Below the pieces are notes generated by a model. That model was not told where the DNA came from, did not search any database, and worked only from the letters and a program-made list of their open reading frames with translations. From positions 2,914,001 to 2,978,000 of the forward strand of contig NC_015064.1 of assembly GCF_000178975.2 (NCBI RefSeq): a stretch of DNA of 64,000 bases, written 5' to 3'. The DNA comes from Granulicella tundricola MP5ACTX9 (GTDB lineage: Bacteria > Acidobacteriota > Terriglobia > Terriglobales > Acidobacteriaceae). Made by a program: the position numbers and the translations under genes. Position 1 is the first letter of the stretch, and each line of letters opens with the position of its first letter. This document shows, in pieces, positions 1 to 11,469 of this stretch.

Positions 1-1
1 C

Positions 2-532
2 CTCGCACTCGTCTCCCGCGCAGCCGCCAGACACGACTCGCCCGAAGCCGCCCTCACCGCCTACTACTCCGCCATGCGCAGTGGCGATTACGAAGCTTGG
101 CTCCAGTGCTGGGATGAACCCTCCCGCAAAGCCCTTGAAGCCACCACCAAACAGCAAAAAAATGGTGCCGAGTACTGGCGTGCCCTCTGGCGCACCGCCT
201 TCGCCAACAAGCGCTACTTCCTCATCGATCGCCTCGAGACCGTCAACTACATCATTCTCGACACCCGCATCGAAGACCCCGCCAAGCCAGCCGCCACCCA
301 GACCGATTCAGAGGTCCTCGTCATCAACAGCGGCAAGTGGACCCTCACCAACGCCTTCTCAAACGACGGTCTCATCATGAACTACGACGGCACCGCCAAC
401 AAGGTCGTCAAGGAGTACGAGATCGCTCCCACCAAGGAACTCACAGGCCCCGCAGCCCTCACCGGCGAAGCCCAGAAAGAATTCTTCGCCCGCCACACCA
501 CCGTAGCCTCAGTCACCAAAACAGCCGAGTAA
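2..532 (+). CDS. NTF2-like / DUF4878-style protein, 3' part
   Basis: The reading frame is open from base 2 to the stop at 530-532, so the gene begins outside the window; the first in-window ATG is at 74 but the open frame upstream (ending SPEAALTAYYSA before it) reads as real protein. The stretch 'AALTAYYSAMRSGDYEAWLQCW' type sequence is typical of small alpha+beta NTF2-like domains that begin with a helix followed by a GDYExW turn. No catalytic residues can be assigned. It is followed after 79 bases by the giant repeat protein on the same strand, so it may be upstream in the same transcription unit. Function unknown; NTF2-like assignment is from pattern only. Confidence 0.6.
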   Translation, partial: LALVSRAAARHDSPEAALTAYYSAMRSGDYEAWLQCWDEPSRKALEATTKQQKNGAEYWRALWRTAFANKRYFLIDRLETVNYIILDTRIEDPAKPAATQTDSEVLVINSGKWTLTNAFSNDGLIMNYDGTANKVVKEYEIAPTKELTGPAALTGEAQKEFFARHTTVASVTKTAE

Positions 533-611
533 CACCCAGCAGATACAAGAGCCGCAGAGCTTCAAAGCCAGGCCAGAGATACCGTAGGCCAAAGACAAAG
601 TAGAGGCATCC

Positions 612-3600
612 ATGACGCACATTCGCCCAGTGACCCGGACTCCGCACAACCCAGCAGGCGCGACCGCCACCAGCTCCACGCGATACCGCCGCCATCTCAC
701 GCGTCTCCTCACCGTCGTCACCACCGCCTCGCTGCTCTTCCACCACACCGCCACGGAGGTCTACGCCCAGCAGTACGCAGACCAGAACTGCACCGCCTCC
801 ATCCTCAACCGTTCCGTCCCCGTCGCAGCCGATGGCACCTTCCTCATCCCCAACGTCCCCGTCAATCCCGGCACCTATCGCGCCCGCGTCATCTGTCCTC
901 AGACCGACGGCAGCCTCCTCGGCAGCACCTCGGACTACCTCACCCTCATCCCCAACGGCAGCACCAGTCTGCCCCTGCTCCCCATCGGTCCCCTCAGCGC
1001 CCAGCCCAGCGCACTCAAGGTCCAGGCCCTCAGCGGAGCGCTCTCAGCCGTCGGAGCCACCGTCCAGCTTGAGACCCAGGCCATCGACCCCTCCACGTAC
1101 TCCTACGACTACACCAAGGTCACCAAGGGCACCACCTACACCTCCAGCAACGCAGCCGTCGCCACCGTAGACGCCAACGGAATCGTCACCGCCAAAGGTC
1201 CCGGCGCAGTCATCATCACCGCACGCAACGACGGTCTCTCCTCCACCATCCTCCTCACCTCCTTCGGCCTCCTCGATTCAGACGGTGACGGTCTGCCCGA
1301 CTCCTACGAGATCGCCAACGGCCTCAACCCCTTCGACCCCACCGACGCAAATCTCGACTCCGACGGAGACGGCCTCACCAACCTCCAGGAATATCAACTC
1401 GGCACCAACCCCCGGATCGCCGACACAGACGGCGACGGCCTCAACGACGGAGACGAAGTCCGCCTCGGCACCAATCCCCTCGTAGCCGATACCGACGGGG
1501 ACGGCCTCAACGACGGGGACGAAGTCCGCCTCGGCACCAATCCCCTCGTCTACGACACCGACGGCGACGGCATCCCAGACGGAATCGAAGTCCGCCTCGG
1601 CCTCAATCCCCTCGTGCCTGACGTCACCACCACCCTCACCGGCCACGTCAGCAATCCCGACGGCACCCCCGCCGTCGGCGCATCCATCCTCGTCCTCACC
1701 TACTTCACCGCCGTCACCGATACCACCGGAGCCTTCACCCTCACCTCCGTCCCCACCTCCCTCGGCAACTTCGTCGTCTCCGCCCGCGCCATCGTCGGCA
1801 CCACCGTTTACAACGGAGCCTCCAAGGCCACGCCGCCCGTCGGCAGCGGCACCACGGACATCGGCACCATCCAGCTCGGCCAGAGCTCCGGTCAGGTCAG
1901 CGGAACCATCACCAACCCCGACGGCACTATCGTCCGCGCCGCCCAGGTCACCCTCACCGACGGCATGGACGTCCGCACCACCGTCACCGACGGCACCGGC
2001 CTCTACCTCGTCACCGGCCTCCAGTCCGGCACCGTCATGGCCTCCGCCTTTGACCCCAACACCTCCCTCCGCGGCCAGGCCGTATCCGCCCTCAACGCAG
2101 CCACACCCCTCACCCTCAACGTCAAGCTCTCAGCCTTCGGAACCGTCTCCGGAACCGTCCGCACGCCCTCCGGCACACCCGTAGGAGCAGGCGCAACCGT
2201 CATCATCACCGGCGCGCTCAACGCCACCACCACCACCGATCTCCTCGGCCACTACGCCTTCACCTTCGTCCCCCTCGGCGGCTACACCGTAGACGCAACC
2301 GACACCGCAGGCAATCACGGCCGCGCCACAGGCACCATCACCGCCACCTCCCAGACCATCAACGCAGACGTCCAATACCTCGGCCGAGGCACCGTCACCG
2401 GCACCGTCGCGGACGCCAGCGGAACCGCCATCGCAGGAGCCGCAGTCCAGCTTTACGACAGCGGCATCTTTAACAGCTACGCCAACACCACCACCAACTC
2501 CCTCGGCCAATACACCTTCGCCAACGTCTTCATCGGCCCGCTCACCCTCTCCGCCTCATCCACCTCCTCCTCCACCGGCGGTTCGGCCTCATCCATCCTC
2601 TCCACCGACGCACAGACCGTCACCGTCAACATCGCACTCGGAGCCACCGGCACCCTCACCGGCACCGTCTTTCGTGCAGACGGCAAGACCGTCGTCCCCG
2701 GCGCCCTCGTCTCCGTAACCGGCTCAGCCGCCACCGCCCTCACCAACGCCGCAGGCGTCTACACCCTCGGCAACATCCCCCTCGGCGGCATCACCGCCCA
2801 GGCCTCGGACGCCTCCACCAGCGATCGTGGCCACGCCACCGGCTCCGTCACCAGCGGCCAGACCTCCACCCTCAACATCACCCTCATCGGCCTCGGCACG
2901 GTCAACGTCACGGTTCAGGATGCAGGCGGAACTGCAAAGGCAGGCGCACTCGTCCAGGTCCAGAACGTCAGCGCGCAGTTCCCCGCCACGCAGAACGGCG
3001 TCAGCGCCTCGGACGGCACCGTCGCCTTCACGCAGCAACTCGCCGGCAGCCAGACCGTCACCGCCTCAGACCCCACCACGGGCCTCGCCGGCACTGCCAA
3101 CGCCACCCTTGCCGCCGCAGGCACCGTAGCCGTCGTCGTCAAGCTTCAGGCCTCCGGCACCGTCCAGGGCACTGTCTACAAGCATGACGCCGTCACCCCA
3201 CTCCCCGGAGCCACCGTCGTCCTGGACGGCCAACGCTCCGTCACCGCCGACGTCAACGGTTTCTACACCCTCACCGTCGTCCCCTCCGGCACCCACCAGG
3301 TCTACGTCGCCGACTCCATCAACAACACCCTCGCCATCAACAACGGCGTCGTCATCACCACCCAGGGCCAGGTCGTCACCTCCAACTTCGTCATCACCGG
3401 CCGAGGCACCGTCACCGGCCTCGTCACCAATCAGGATGGCTCCATCGCCGCCGGCATACCCGTCCAGCTCACCAGCAACGCCCCCGGCGACAGCAACCCC
3501 TACGGCACCCAGACAGACGTCACCGGCACCTACACCCTCCTCAACATCCCCATCGGCACCTACCGCGTCATCGCCCAGCAGCACACCGCCACCACCAACA

Positions 3601-6600
3601 CCTACGGCCAGGCCACCGGCTCCGTCACCACGGACGCCTCCACCACAACCACCAACATCCAGCTCTCCACCTCGCTCGTCCCCTCCACCGTCAGCCTCAC
3701 CGACGCCAACGGAGCCAGCTACCCCATCCGCGAGAACGGCGGCATCTTTGACGGCTCCTACTCCGTCTTCCAGGGCGACGCCGCCGCCAACGAAGGCGGC
3801 TCCCTCCTCTCCGTCGTCCTCAACGGAACCGAGACCAAATTCACCGGCGCAGCCCTCTCACCCTCCAGCCTCGCCGGCCGCCAGATCTCCATCGAGCAGG
3901 ACAACCTCGCCGGCCTCAACATCACCCGCCGCGTCTTCGTTCCCGGCGACGGATACTTCGCACGCTACGTCGAGCTCCTCACCAACCCCTCCGCCGCCGA
4001 CATCACCGTAGACCTCAAACTCCTCTCCAACTACCGTCAGCTCCGCACCATCAACCTCGGCACCACGGAGACCGCCAACTTCTCCGTTCCCGTCATCCTC
4101 CAGACCTCCTCCGGCGACAACATCCTCAACATCTCCGACCCCACCAACCCCGACTCCTGGGTCACCTTCGGCGGCCCCGTCGATCAGGATCCCTTCGTCC
4201 CCTCCCTCTTCGCCGATAACCCCATCCCGCCCATCGCCGACGTCTTCGACGGCCCCAAGGCGCCCCTCAAGCCCACCTCCGTGCTCTACGCGCAGGGCTC
4301 CGCAGGCAACTACTCCACCCTCACCCAAACCTATAGCGCCCTCAAGATCCCCGCAGGCGGCACCGTAGGCGTCATGCACTTCATCTCGCAGGAGAACGCC
4401 TTCGCCGCCGCAGCCGCCAGCGCCGCGCGCCTCGTCCAGCTCCCGCCCGAGTCCCTCTACGGCCTCGCCACCTCGGACCTCGCAGCCATCCAGAACTTCG
4501 TCATCCCCGCAGGCGGCACCTCCACCATCGCCTCGCTCCCGCCCGTCACCAACCAGGCCGGCGGAGTCGTCTACACCTCGGACAGCACCACCCCCTTCGC
4601 CTCCAGTCAGGTCCGCTTCCACAGCAACAACCCCATCTTCGCCCGCACCTACATCACCACTGCGGACGGCGCAGGCAACTACTCCTTCCAGGGTGCCTTC
4701 CAGTCCCTCGCCATCCCCCAGGATGACTTCACCGTCACCGCATACGAACCCAGCAACGGCACCTTCCTTGACCAGACCTGCGCCCAGATCGGCGTCGCCA
4801 TCGGCAACGGCTGCGGCATCCCCTCCCCCGTCACCGCAGGCACCTTCGGCACCGGCCAGACGCCCGGCGCAGGAACCGCCACCCAGAACATCGTCTTCTC
4901 CAACACCGGCATCATCACCGGCACCATCTCCCGAGGACCCGTCGTCCTCAACGTAGCCGGAACCGTCTCCCTCACCGCCGGCCCCATGCTCCCGCTCACC
5001 AACATCCCCATAGCCGCTGACGGCACCTACAAGATCTACGGCGTCGTCCCCGGCACGTACATCATCACCGCCTACGTCACCAACACCCTCCTCACCGGCA
5101 TCTCCTCCGTCACCGTTACCGCCGGCACGGCCACCACCACCAACATCACCATCGGTGAGTCCGGCAACATCACCGGCACCGTCACCCGTGACGATGGCTC
5201 CCTCGCCATCCAGGACGTCGTTAACCTCCGTTCCTCCACCGGAGTCCTCTCCACGTCCGTCAACACAGCCGGCCAGTATGCCTTCACCGACATCCCCATC
5301 GGCACCTACACCCTGGACGTCTACGACTCGCAATCCAACTCCGCCGTCACCGCCACCGCCGCCGTCAGCAGCAACGCCACCACCACCCAGAACCTCGTCC
5401 TCTCCAGCAAAGGCAGCGTCACCGGCACCGTCAACGTCAACGACGGAAGCTCCGTCGCCAACCTGGCCATCACCCTCACCAGCACCACCACCTCCGGCAT
5501 CCAGACCCTCACCGGCTCCACCAACGCCACCGGCGTCTTCACCATCAACGGCGTCAAACCCGGCGCAATCTCCGTTCACGCCGTCACCTCCTCCGGCCTC
5601 CAGGGCACCGGCAACGGCAACCTCCCGCTCGCCGGCCAGACCGTCACCATCAACGTCTCGCTCACTGCCACCGGCTCCGTCACCGGCACCGTCTTCCAGG
5701 GCGACGGCAAGACCCCCGCCCCCAACGTCACCGTCACCATCTCCCCCGCACCCTTCACCGGCACCGCCACCACCACCACCGACTCCAACGGCGTCTACAA
5801 CTTCCCCAACCAGCCCTTCGGCAACTTCACCGTCTACGCCACCCTCGCCTCCACCGGCGATCAGGGCCAGACCAACTCCCAGATCCAGGCCAACGGCCAA
5901 CTCCGCACCGTCAACATCACCCTCAACGGCTTCGGCAACCTCACCGTCAAGGTCGTAGACTCCGGCAACAACAAGATCGCCAAAGCCGCCCTCACCGTCT
6001 ACAACAACACCATCGGCAAGCAATACACCGCCACCGCCGACGCCACCGGCACAGCCGTCTTCACCAACATCTTCGCCGGCTCGCTCACCATCACCGCCAA
6101 AGACCCCGTCTCCGGACTCAACGCCAGCACCAGCACCACCCTCGCGTACAACGCCAGCCAGACCGTCACCCTCACCGTCCAGGCCACCGGCGTCATCCAG
6201 GGCATCGTCTATAACGTCGATGGCGTCACCCCCGTCGCCGGAGCCACCATCCAGGTCGGCGTCCCATACGGCCCCACCCAGCTCACCGCCGCCGACGGCA
6301 GCTACAAGTTCGCCAGCGCCCAGCTCGCCTCGTACAACTTCCAGGTCCACGATGCCAACGGCGTCATCCGCGCCAACGCTCCATACCAGACCCTCCAGAC
6401 CGCCGGTCAGGTCATCACCCAGAACCTCACCTTCGTCGCCATCGGCTCCGTCCACGGCACCGTCCTCAACGCAGACGGAACCCGCGGTGAAAACCTCACC
6501 CTCACCATCAACAGCTCCAACGCCAACATCGGCGGCCAGCAATCCGTCGTCACCGGTGGCGACGGAACCTACACCGTCCCCGCCGTCCCCATCGGCAACT

Positions 6601-9600
6601 TCACCGTCACCGTCAACAACCTGTCCACCTCCCTCGCCGGCTTCGCCACCAGCGCCATCACCAAGGACGGCGACTCCGAACAGGTCGACATCCAGATCAT
6701 CTCCAGCACCGTCACCCTCCCCGCCACCCTCACCGACGCAGACAGCTTCACCTACACCGTCGGCACCGCCGGAACCTACGGCCCCACCGGCAACATAGGC
6801 ACAAACCTCTCGCCCTTCTACAACGCGAACAACCTCACCCTCACCGTAGCCGGTGCCGGAGCAGCCTTCGGCAACGGCGGCTCTCCCACCACAGCCATCC
6901 AGTCCCTCAGCGGCCAGCAGATCGAAATCAACCAGCCCTCCCTCCTCGGCCTCAACGTCACCCGCAAGATCTACGTCCCCACCGACGGCTACTTCGCGCG
7001 CCGCCTTGAAGTCTTCCAGAACCCCACCTCTTCCCCCATCACCGTCACCGTTCAGGAAAACGGCTACGACCGCTACACCCCCAACGCCATCCGCATCGTC
7101 AACACCTCCAACAACAACACCACCGTAGACAACACCATCCTCTGGGCCGTCGATGACGACGACGCAGGCGGACTCCCCTACCCACGCACCCAGCCCGCCC
7201 TCGCCAACATCTTCGCCGGCACCGGCGCGCCCACCACCCTCTCCGGCGTCTCGGACAACGTCGCCTCCAATAGCTACCCCTCCAACGGCGTCTACTTCAG
7301 CTACCTCAACTGGAACTACGCCTGGACCCCCATCACCATCCCCGCCAAATCCACCGCCAGCATCCTCTTCTTCACCGCGCAGGAGTCCAACGGCTCAACC
7401 GCAACCTCCGCCGCCCAGCGACTCGTCCAACTCCCCGCCGAAGCCCTCGCCGGCCTCTCCACCTCGGACCTCGCCTCAGTCGTCAACTTCATCATCCCCA
7501 CCACGCCTCTCTCAACCGTTCATCCCCCCTCACCCGCCCAGGCTCTCTCCGGCCACGTCTACGCAGGCGATGGCACCACCGCCATCCCCAACGCCATCGT
7601 CTACGCCCAGTCCACCGACGTTCTCTTCGGCGCAGGAGCCACCGCCACCGCAGACGCCACCGGCCTCTACAACATCCCATCCCTCCTCGCCAACGGCTTC
7701 GCCCTGGAGTCCATGGACCCCAGCGACGGCATCCTCTCCGCCACCGTCACCGGCACCTTCGCCGCGCCCGTAACCCCACCCGCGCCTCAGACCAAAGACA
7801 TCGTGTTCACCAACACCGGCATCCTCCAGGGCCTCGTCAAGGAGACCGGCAACGGCACCTTCCTCAAAGGCACCCTCTACCTCAACTTCTCCTGCACCAA
7901 CTACACCCAGCCGCAGGAGCTTCCCGCCTTTGAGGCTCTAGCCCGCACCACCGCAGCAGCCCAACCCGCCGCCAAAGCCGCAGCCGCACGCTCGGCCGCT
8001 CAACCGAACGCCTCCTCCTACTGCGGCTCTCTCAACGGAAGCTTCGGCCCGGACGGCAAGTTCACCTACTACACCCTGCCCACCGGCCAGACCAACCTCA
8101 ACCTCAACGTCACCCTCCCCCAGAACGAGTCCATCCCGCTCCCCGCAGGCGGCGGTTACTTCACCACCGACATCCCCGCAGGCCAGACCAACCAGTTCAC
8201 CATCACCATCCCCGCCAGCGGAACCATCGCCGGCAAGGTCAGCAACGCCGACGGCACGGCAGCCGCCAACATCACCGTCTACGCCGTCCCATCCGACTAC
8301 AACCAGTCCTCCGGAGCCACCACCACCACCGCAGCCGATGGCTCCTTCATCTTCTCCAGCCTGCCCCTCATCTCCTACACCATCCAGGCCACCGACCCCA
8401 TCACCAACAACACCGTCTCCAAGGTCGTCAGCACCACCCAGGACACCACCACCGTCGTCAACCTCCAGTTCATCGGCAAAGGCTCCGTCACCCCCACCGT
8501 CCGCTTCGCCAACGGCAACATCGCCCAGAACTCGCTCCTCTACATCAGCACCTCAACCACCCCCAACTACACCTACGGCGGCTACACCGACGTCAACGGC
8601 CAGTACACCTTCCCGAACGTCCCCACCGGTGCCTTCAACATCCGCGCCTACTACCCCGGCCAGAACTTCTACTCCACCACCCCCGGCACCCTCACAGGCA
8701 ACGGCAACACCCTAACTCCCGCCGTCACCCTCACCCCCGTCGGCACCATCAGCGGCCACGTCACCAACCAGGACGGCACACCCGGCAGCGGCGAGTACGT
8801 CAACATCTTCGACGCCACCAACAACTTCACCGCATACGCCGCCACCGACTCCGCCGGAGCCTACGCCGTCACCCCCGCACCCGCGGACCGCACCGTCACC
8901 GTTCAGAGCTACCAGGCCACCAACACCACCAACCGCACCATCATCGCCCAGAAGTTCAACCAGCAGGTCCCCGGCGACGGACAAACCCTCATCGTAGACC
9001 TCCGTTACCCCGGCCTCTCCAGCGTCAAGGTCACCCTCCTCAACACCGACGGAACCCACGCCACCTCTGGCTCCGTCTACATCAAGAGCACAGACGCCGG
9101 CACCCAGAACTACTCCGGAGCCATCGGGGCCGATGGCACCTACACCTTCACCCAGGTCGTAGAAGGCGCGTTCATCGCCTACGCCAACACCGACTACACC
9201 GCCTTCAACGCCGGCTCCAAGGCCTTCACCGTAGCCCCCACCGACGACGGCAACACCGTCAACGTCACCATCACCACCAGCCCCACCGGCTCCATCAAGG
9301 GCCAGGTCTACGCCTCAGACGGCACCACCCTCATCCGCAACAGCTACACCGTCAAGTTCACGGACATCGACACCAATACCGGCACCACCGTCTATCCCCC
9401 CAGCGACGGTGCCGGCTACACCTTCACCGGCGTCCGCAACGGAGCCAGCGGTTACAAACTCACCGCCCAGCTCTACGGTGCCACCACCACCGCCTCCGTC
9501 ACCGGCAGCATCACCACCCAGGGCCAGACCGACACCAAAAACATCACACTCCCCGTCTCCTCCATCAGCGGCACCGTCTTCCTCAACGACGGCGTCACCC

Positions 9601-10739
9601 CCGTCCCCTTCGCCCAGCTTTACTCCAGCCAGCCCATCGACGCCTACGGCGACACCTCAGGCTTCAGCGCCCAGGCTGACGCCAACGGAACCTATCAACT
9701 CAGCGGCCCCACCACCGGCACCGTCACCCTCCATGCCTACGACTCCAACGACATCGTCGGCACCTCCACCGTAGTCCTCACCTCAGACACCCAGATCGTC
9801 ACCGCCGCCAACGTCTCCCTCGGCCCCGTCGGCACCGTCATCGGCATCGCCTACGACAACTCCGGCCATCTCCTCACCAACGCCTACGTCCAGATCCAGT
9901 CCAGCGGCAACGGCAACGGCTTCTCCACGGAGACCGAGACAGACCAGAACGGCAACTTCACCTTCACCGATATCCCCGTCGGCTCCCTCACCCTCACCGT
10001 CCAGGACAACTCGGACAACACCATCATGGCCACCGGCTCCCTCCAGACCAACGGCCAGACCGTTACCATCAACCTCGGCACCCCACCCGCCGCCGTAACG
10101 GAGGTCTTCGGCACCGTCTACGACGGAAACAGCAACCCCGTCCCCGGCGCAACCGTCACCCTCACCGCCGCCTCTCCCTCCACCGTCGTCGTCACCGCCA
10201 CCACGGACGCCAACGGCATGTACACCGCCACCGGCCTGCCCGTCGGCAACTTCGTCGCCGCCGCCACCTTCGCGGACGGCAGTAGCGACGGCTCCACCAA
10301 CGCCATCATCACAGACCCCACCACCCCCATTGAAGTCGATATCGGCCTCCCCCAGAGCGGCCTGGTCACCGGCATCGTCTACGACGCCCACGGAAATCCA
10401 GTCCCCGGAGTTGAGATCGAAGTCGACAGCACCGGCGATCCCAACACCGGATATCTCGAAGACACCGCCAACGACGGCAGCTTCGTCTTCCAGGTAGACC
10501 CCGGCCAGATCACCATCACCGTCACCGGCCCCAACAACACCGTCCTCGGCACCGCATCCGGCATCCTGCCCTACGGAGGCAACGTCGTCATCAACGTCAC
10601 CTACCCCACGCCCTCGGCCAAACCCGCGCCCGGCAAAGCCTCCGTCACTAAAACTCAACTTACAGCTCCCGTCGCACCCCACATCATGGCATCCTTGAAA
10701 CTCCCCGCAACCCTGCCCCTCGCAGGAGGTCTCCAGTGA
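612..10739 (+). CDS. Giant secreted repeat protein (carboxypeptidase-regulatory-like domains, TSP3 repeats)
   Basis: A 3375-residue protein. The N-terminus has several Arg followed by a hydrophobic stretch and ends in VYA-QQ, a likely signal peptide (about residues 1-53). Next come an Ig-like BIG2-type segment (about 125-215), then calcium-binding thrombospondin type-3 repeats built on DxDGDGLxD (about 222-336), then a long array of roughly 70-90-residue carboxypeptidase-regulatory-like (CNA-B/beta-sandwich) repeats recognised by 'GTVTGTVxxxDGxxxxGAxVxL' and 'TxxxGxYxFxxVPxG' halves. Two larger homologous inserts lie near residues 1026-1300 and 2031-2297, each with 'NxTRxxxVPxDGYFAR' and 'AAxRLVQLPxEaLxGLxtSDLA'. 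No LPxTG, autotransporter or PEP-CTERM anchor is visible. Composition is Thr/Ala/Gly/Val-rich with almost no Cys; codons nearly all end in C. Probably a cell-surface or secreted filamentous adhesin/scaffold; that role is inferred. The last bases carry the Shine-Dalgarno site of the next gene. Confidence 0.9.
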   Translation: MTHIRPVTRTPHNPAGATATSSTRYRRHLTRLLTVVTTASLLFHHTATEVYAQQYADQNCTASILNRSVPVAADGTFLIPNVPVNPGTYRARVICPQTDGSLLGSTSDYLTLIPNGSTSLPLLPIGPLSAQPSALKVQALSGALSAVGATVQLETQAIDPSTYSYDYTKVTKGTTYTSSNAAVATVDANGIVTAKGPGAVIITARNDGLSSTILLTSFGLLDSDGDGLPDSYEIANGLNPFDPTDANLDSDGDGLTNLQEYQLGTNPRIADTDGDGLNDGDEVRLGTNPLVADTDGDGLNDGDEVRLGTNPLVYDTDGDGIPDGIEVRLGLNPLVPDVTTTLTGHVSNPDGTPAVGASILVLTYFTAVTDTTGAFTLTSVPTSLGNFVVSARAIVGTTVYNGASKATPPVGSGTTDIGTIQLGQSSGQVSGTITNPDGTIVRAAQVTLTDGMDVRTTVTDGTGLYLVTGLQSGTVMASAFDPNTSLRGQAVSALNAATPLTLNVKLSAFGTVSGTVRTPSGTPVGAGATVIITGALNATTTTDLLGHYAFTFVPLGGYTVDATDTAGNHGRATGTITATSQTINADVQYLGRGTVTGTVADASGTAIAGAAVQLYDSGIFNSYANTTTNSLGQYTFANVFIGPLTLSASSTSSSTGGSASSILSTDAQTVTVNIALGATGTLTGTVFRADGKTVVPGALVSVTGSAATALTNAAGVYTLGNIPLGGITAQASDASTSDRGHATGSVTSGQTSTLNITLIGLGTVNVTVQDAGGTAKAGALVQVQNVSAQFPATQNGVSASDGTVAFTQQLAGSQTVTASDPTTGLAGTANATLAAAGTVAVVVKLQASGTVQGTVYKHDAVTPLPGATVVLDGQRSVTADVNGFYTLTVVPSGTHQVYVADSINNTLAINNGVVITTQGQVVTSNFVITGRGTVTGLVTNQDGSIAAGIPVQLTSNAPGDSNPYGTQTDVTGTYTLLNIPIGTYRVIAQQHTATTNTYGQATGSVTTDASTTTTNIQLSTSLVPSTVSLTDANGASYPIRENGGIFDGSYSVFQGDAAANEGGSLLSVVLNGTETKFTGAALSPSSLAGRQISIEQDNLAGLNITRRVFVPGDGYFARYVELLTNPSAADITVDLKLLSNYRQLRTINLGTTETANFSVPVILQTSSGDNILNISDPTNPDSWVTFGGPVDQDPFVPSLFADNPIPPIADVFDGPKAPLKPTSVLYAQGSAGNYSTLTQTYSALKIPAGGTVGVMHFISQENAFAAAAASAARLVQLPPESLYGLATSDLAAIQNFVIPAGGTSTIASLPPVTNQAGGVVYTSDSTTPFASSQVRFHSNNPIFARTYITTADGAGNYSFQGAFQSLAIPQDDFTVTAYEPSNGTFLDQTCAQIGVAIGNGCGIPSPVTAGTFGTGQTPGAGTATQNIVFSNTGIITGTISRGPVVLNVAGTVSLTAGPMLPLTNIPIAADGTYKIYGVVPGTYIITAYVTNTLLTGISSVTVTAGTATTTNITIGESGNITGTVTRDDGSLAIQDVVNLRSSTGVLSTSVNTAGQYAFTDIPIGTYTLDVYDSQSNSAVTATAAVSSNATTTQNLVLSSKGSVTGTVNVNDGSSVANLAITLTSTTTSGIQTLTGSTNATGVFTINGVKPGAISVHAVTSSGLQGTGNGNLPLAGQTVTINVSLTATGSVTGTVFQGDGKTPAPNVTVTISPAPFTGTATTTTDSNGVYNFPNQPFGNFTVYATLASTGDQGQTNSQIQANGQLRTVNITLNGFGNLTVKVVDSGNNKIAKAALTVYNNTIGKQYTATADATGTAVFTNIFAGSLTITAKDPVSGLNASTSTTLAYNASQTVTLTVQATGVIQGIVYNVDGVTPVAGATIQVGVPYGPTQLTAADGSYKFASAQLASYNFQVHDANGVIRANAPYQTLQTAGQVITQNLTFVAIGSVHGTVLNADGTRGENLTLTINSSNANIGGQQSVVTGGDGTYTVPAVPIGNFTVTVNNLSTSLAGFATSAITKDGDSEQVDIQIISSTVTLPATLTDADSFTYTVGTAGTYGPTGNIGTNLSPFYNANNLTLTVAGAGAAFGNGGSPTTAIQSLSGQQIEINQPSLLGLNVTRKIYVPTDGYFARRLEVFQNPTSSPITVTVQENGYDRYTPNAIRIVNTSNNNTTVDNTILWAVDDDDAGGLPYPRTQPALANIFAGTGAPTTLSGVSDNVASNSYPSNGVYFSYLNWNYAWTPITIPAKSTASILFFTAQESNGSTATSAAQRLVQLPAEALAGLSTSDLASVVNFIIPTTPLSTVHPPSPAQALSGHVYAGDGTTAIPNAIVYAQSTDVLFGAGATATADATGLYNIPSLLANGFALESMDPSDGILSATVTGTFAAPVTPPAPQTKDIVFTNTGILQGLVKETGNGTFLKGTLYLNFSCTNYTQPQELPAFEALARTTAAAQPAAKAAAARSAAQPNASSYCGSLNGSFGPDGKFTYYTLPTGQTNLNLNVTLPQNESIPLPAGGGYFTTDIPAGQTNQFTITIPASGTIAGKVSNADGTAAANITVYAVPSDYNQSSGATTTTAADGSFIFSSLPLISYTIQATDPITNNTVSKVVSTTQDTTTVVNLQFIGKGSVTPTVRFANGNIAQNSLLYISTSTTPNYTYGGYTDVNGQYTFPNVPTGAFNIRAYYPGQNFYSTTPGTLTGNGNTLTPAVTLTPVGTISGHVTNQDGTPGSGEYVNIFDATNNFTAYAATDSAGAYAVTPAPADRTVTVQSYQATNTTNRTIIAQKFNQQVPGDGQTLIVDLRYPGLSSVKVTLLNTDGTHATSGSVYIKSTDAGTQNYSGAIGADGTYTFTQVVEGAFIAYANTDYTAFNAGSKAFTVAPTDDGNTVNVTITTSPTGSIKGQVYASDGTTLIRNSYTVKFTDIDTNTGTTVYPPSDGAGYTFTGVRNGASGYKLTAQLYGATTTASVTGSITTQGQTDTKNITLPVSSISGTVFLNDGVTPVPFAQLYSSQPIDAYGDTSGFSAQADANGTYQLSGPTTGTVTLHAYDSNDIVGTSTVVLTSDTQIVTAANVSLGPVGTVIGIAYDNSGHLLTNAYVQIQSSGNGNGFSTETETDQNGNFTFTDIPVGSLTLTVQDNSDNTIMATGSLQTNGQTVTINLGTPPAAVTEVFGTVYDGNSNPVPGATVTLTAASPSTVVVTATTDANGMYTATGLPVGNFVAAATFADGSSDGSTNAIITDPTTPIEVDIGLPQSGLVTGIVYDAHGNPVPGVEIEVDSTGDPNTGYLEDTANDGSFVFQVDPGQITITVTGPNNTVLGTASGILPYGGNVVINVTYPTPSAKPAPGKASVTKTQLTAPVAPHIMASLKLPATLPLAGGLQ
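10724..10730 (+). promoter_or_regulatory. Shine-Dalgarno site inside the end of the giant gene
   Basis: AGGAGGT lies 5 bases before the GTG at 10736. It sits inside the last codons of the giant gene, whose TGA (10737-10739) overlaps the GTG. This decides the GTG start and shows translational coupling. Confidence 0.8.
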
Positions 10740-11461
10740 ACCCGATCCCCCGTCTCATCCTCACCCTCGCCTGCGCCGCCGTCCCCCTCGCAGCCCAGAC
10801 CACAACTCCCGACGCCCCGCACCCCGCCCACCTCCGCGCCGTCATGCGCCCACCCGCCACCACCCTCCCACCCAGGGCAGCCCTCCTCAGCACGGCCGAA
10901 TCCGCCGCCACCCGCGGCATCAAACCGCCCCTCCAAACCCTCCCAGACTTCCCCGTCACAGACCGTGACGGCCACACCACCTCCGCCCAAACCGTAGGGA
11001 CCCATCTCATAGCCGCCCGCACCCCAGCCACTCCCATCGCAGCCCAGGCCACCACCCTCGCCCTCCAGCCAACTGCACCCGCACCACCCACCCACTGGCT
11101 CCTCCTCTACCGCACCCAGACCTGCCTCCCCTGCGACCGCCTCATGAACACCCTCGCCGCCAGCACCAGTTCCGACTTCCAGCGCGGCACCCCCTACATC
11201 GTCCTCGTCGCAACCCACACCCGGACCGGCCTTGAAACCGTCCGCGCCGCCAACCCCACCTTCAACTCCGCCACCTGGTTAGCCGACACCACCCACCAGG
11301 CCCTCACCACCCTCAAGCCTCGCGGCACCCCCATGCTCTACGCCATGGACGGCAACCGCATCGCCTTCAGCATCCCCGGCAACCTAGACAACCCCACCCT
11401 CGTCACCACCATCGCCGACTCCTGGATCAAAAACACCGCCAAGCCCCTCACCACCCCATAG
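10736..11461 (+). CDS. Secreted thioredoxin-like protein with CLPC motif
   Basis: A 241-residue protein starting at GTG that overlaps the stop of the giant gene (GTGA) and has a perfect ribosome site. A signal peptide (about 1-20, ending PLAAQ) is followed by a Pro/Thr/Ala-rich low-complexity linker to about residue 115. The C-terminal third is a thioredoxin-like fold: '[17 protein letters not shown]' places a redox CxxC at Cys130 and Cys133, and '[12 protein letters not shown]' supplies the cis-proline loop. It probably acts in the periplasm on disulfides. Coupling to the giant gene and the DsbA-like gene 8 bases downstream suggest an envelope protein-maturation operon; the client is not known, and the giant protein itself holds few cysteines. 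Confidence 0.8.
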   Translation: MNPIPRLILTLACAAVPLAAQTTTPDAPHPAHLRAVMRPPATTLPPRAALLSTAESAATRGIKPPLQTLPDFPVTDRDGHTTSAQTVGTHLIAARTPATPIAAQATTLALQPTAPAPPTHWLLLYRTQTCLPCDRLMNTLAASTSSDFQRGTPYIVLVATHTRTGLETVRAANPTFNSATWLADTTHQALTTLKPRGTPMLYAMDGNRIAFSIPGNLDNPTLVTTIADSWIKNTAKPLTTP

Positions 11462-11469
11462 GTCCCAAT

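Noticed and set aside
3858-6542. 894-codon minus-strand open frame inside the giant gene
   Set aside because: Shadow frame: Gly/Asp/Val/Glu-only composition produced by C-ending codons on the other strand. Several long frames between 1.2 and 10.7 kb have the same cause.
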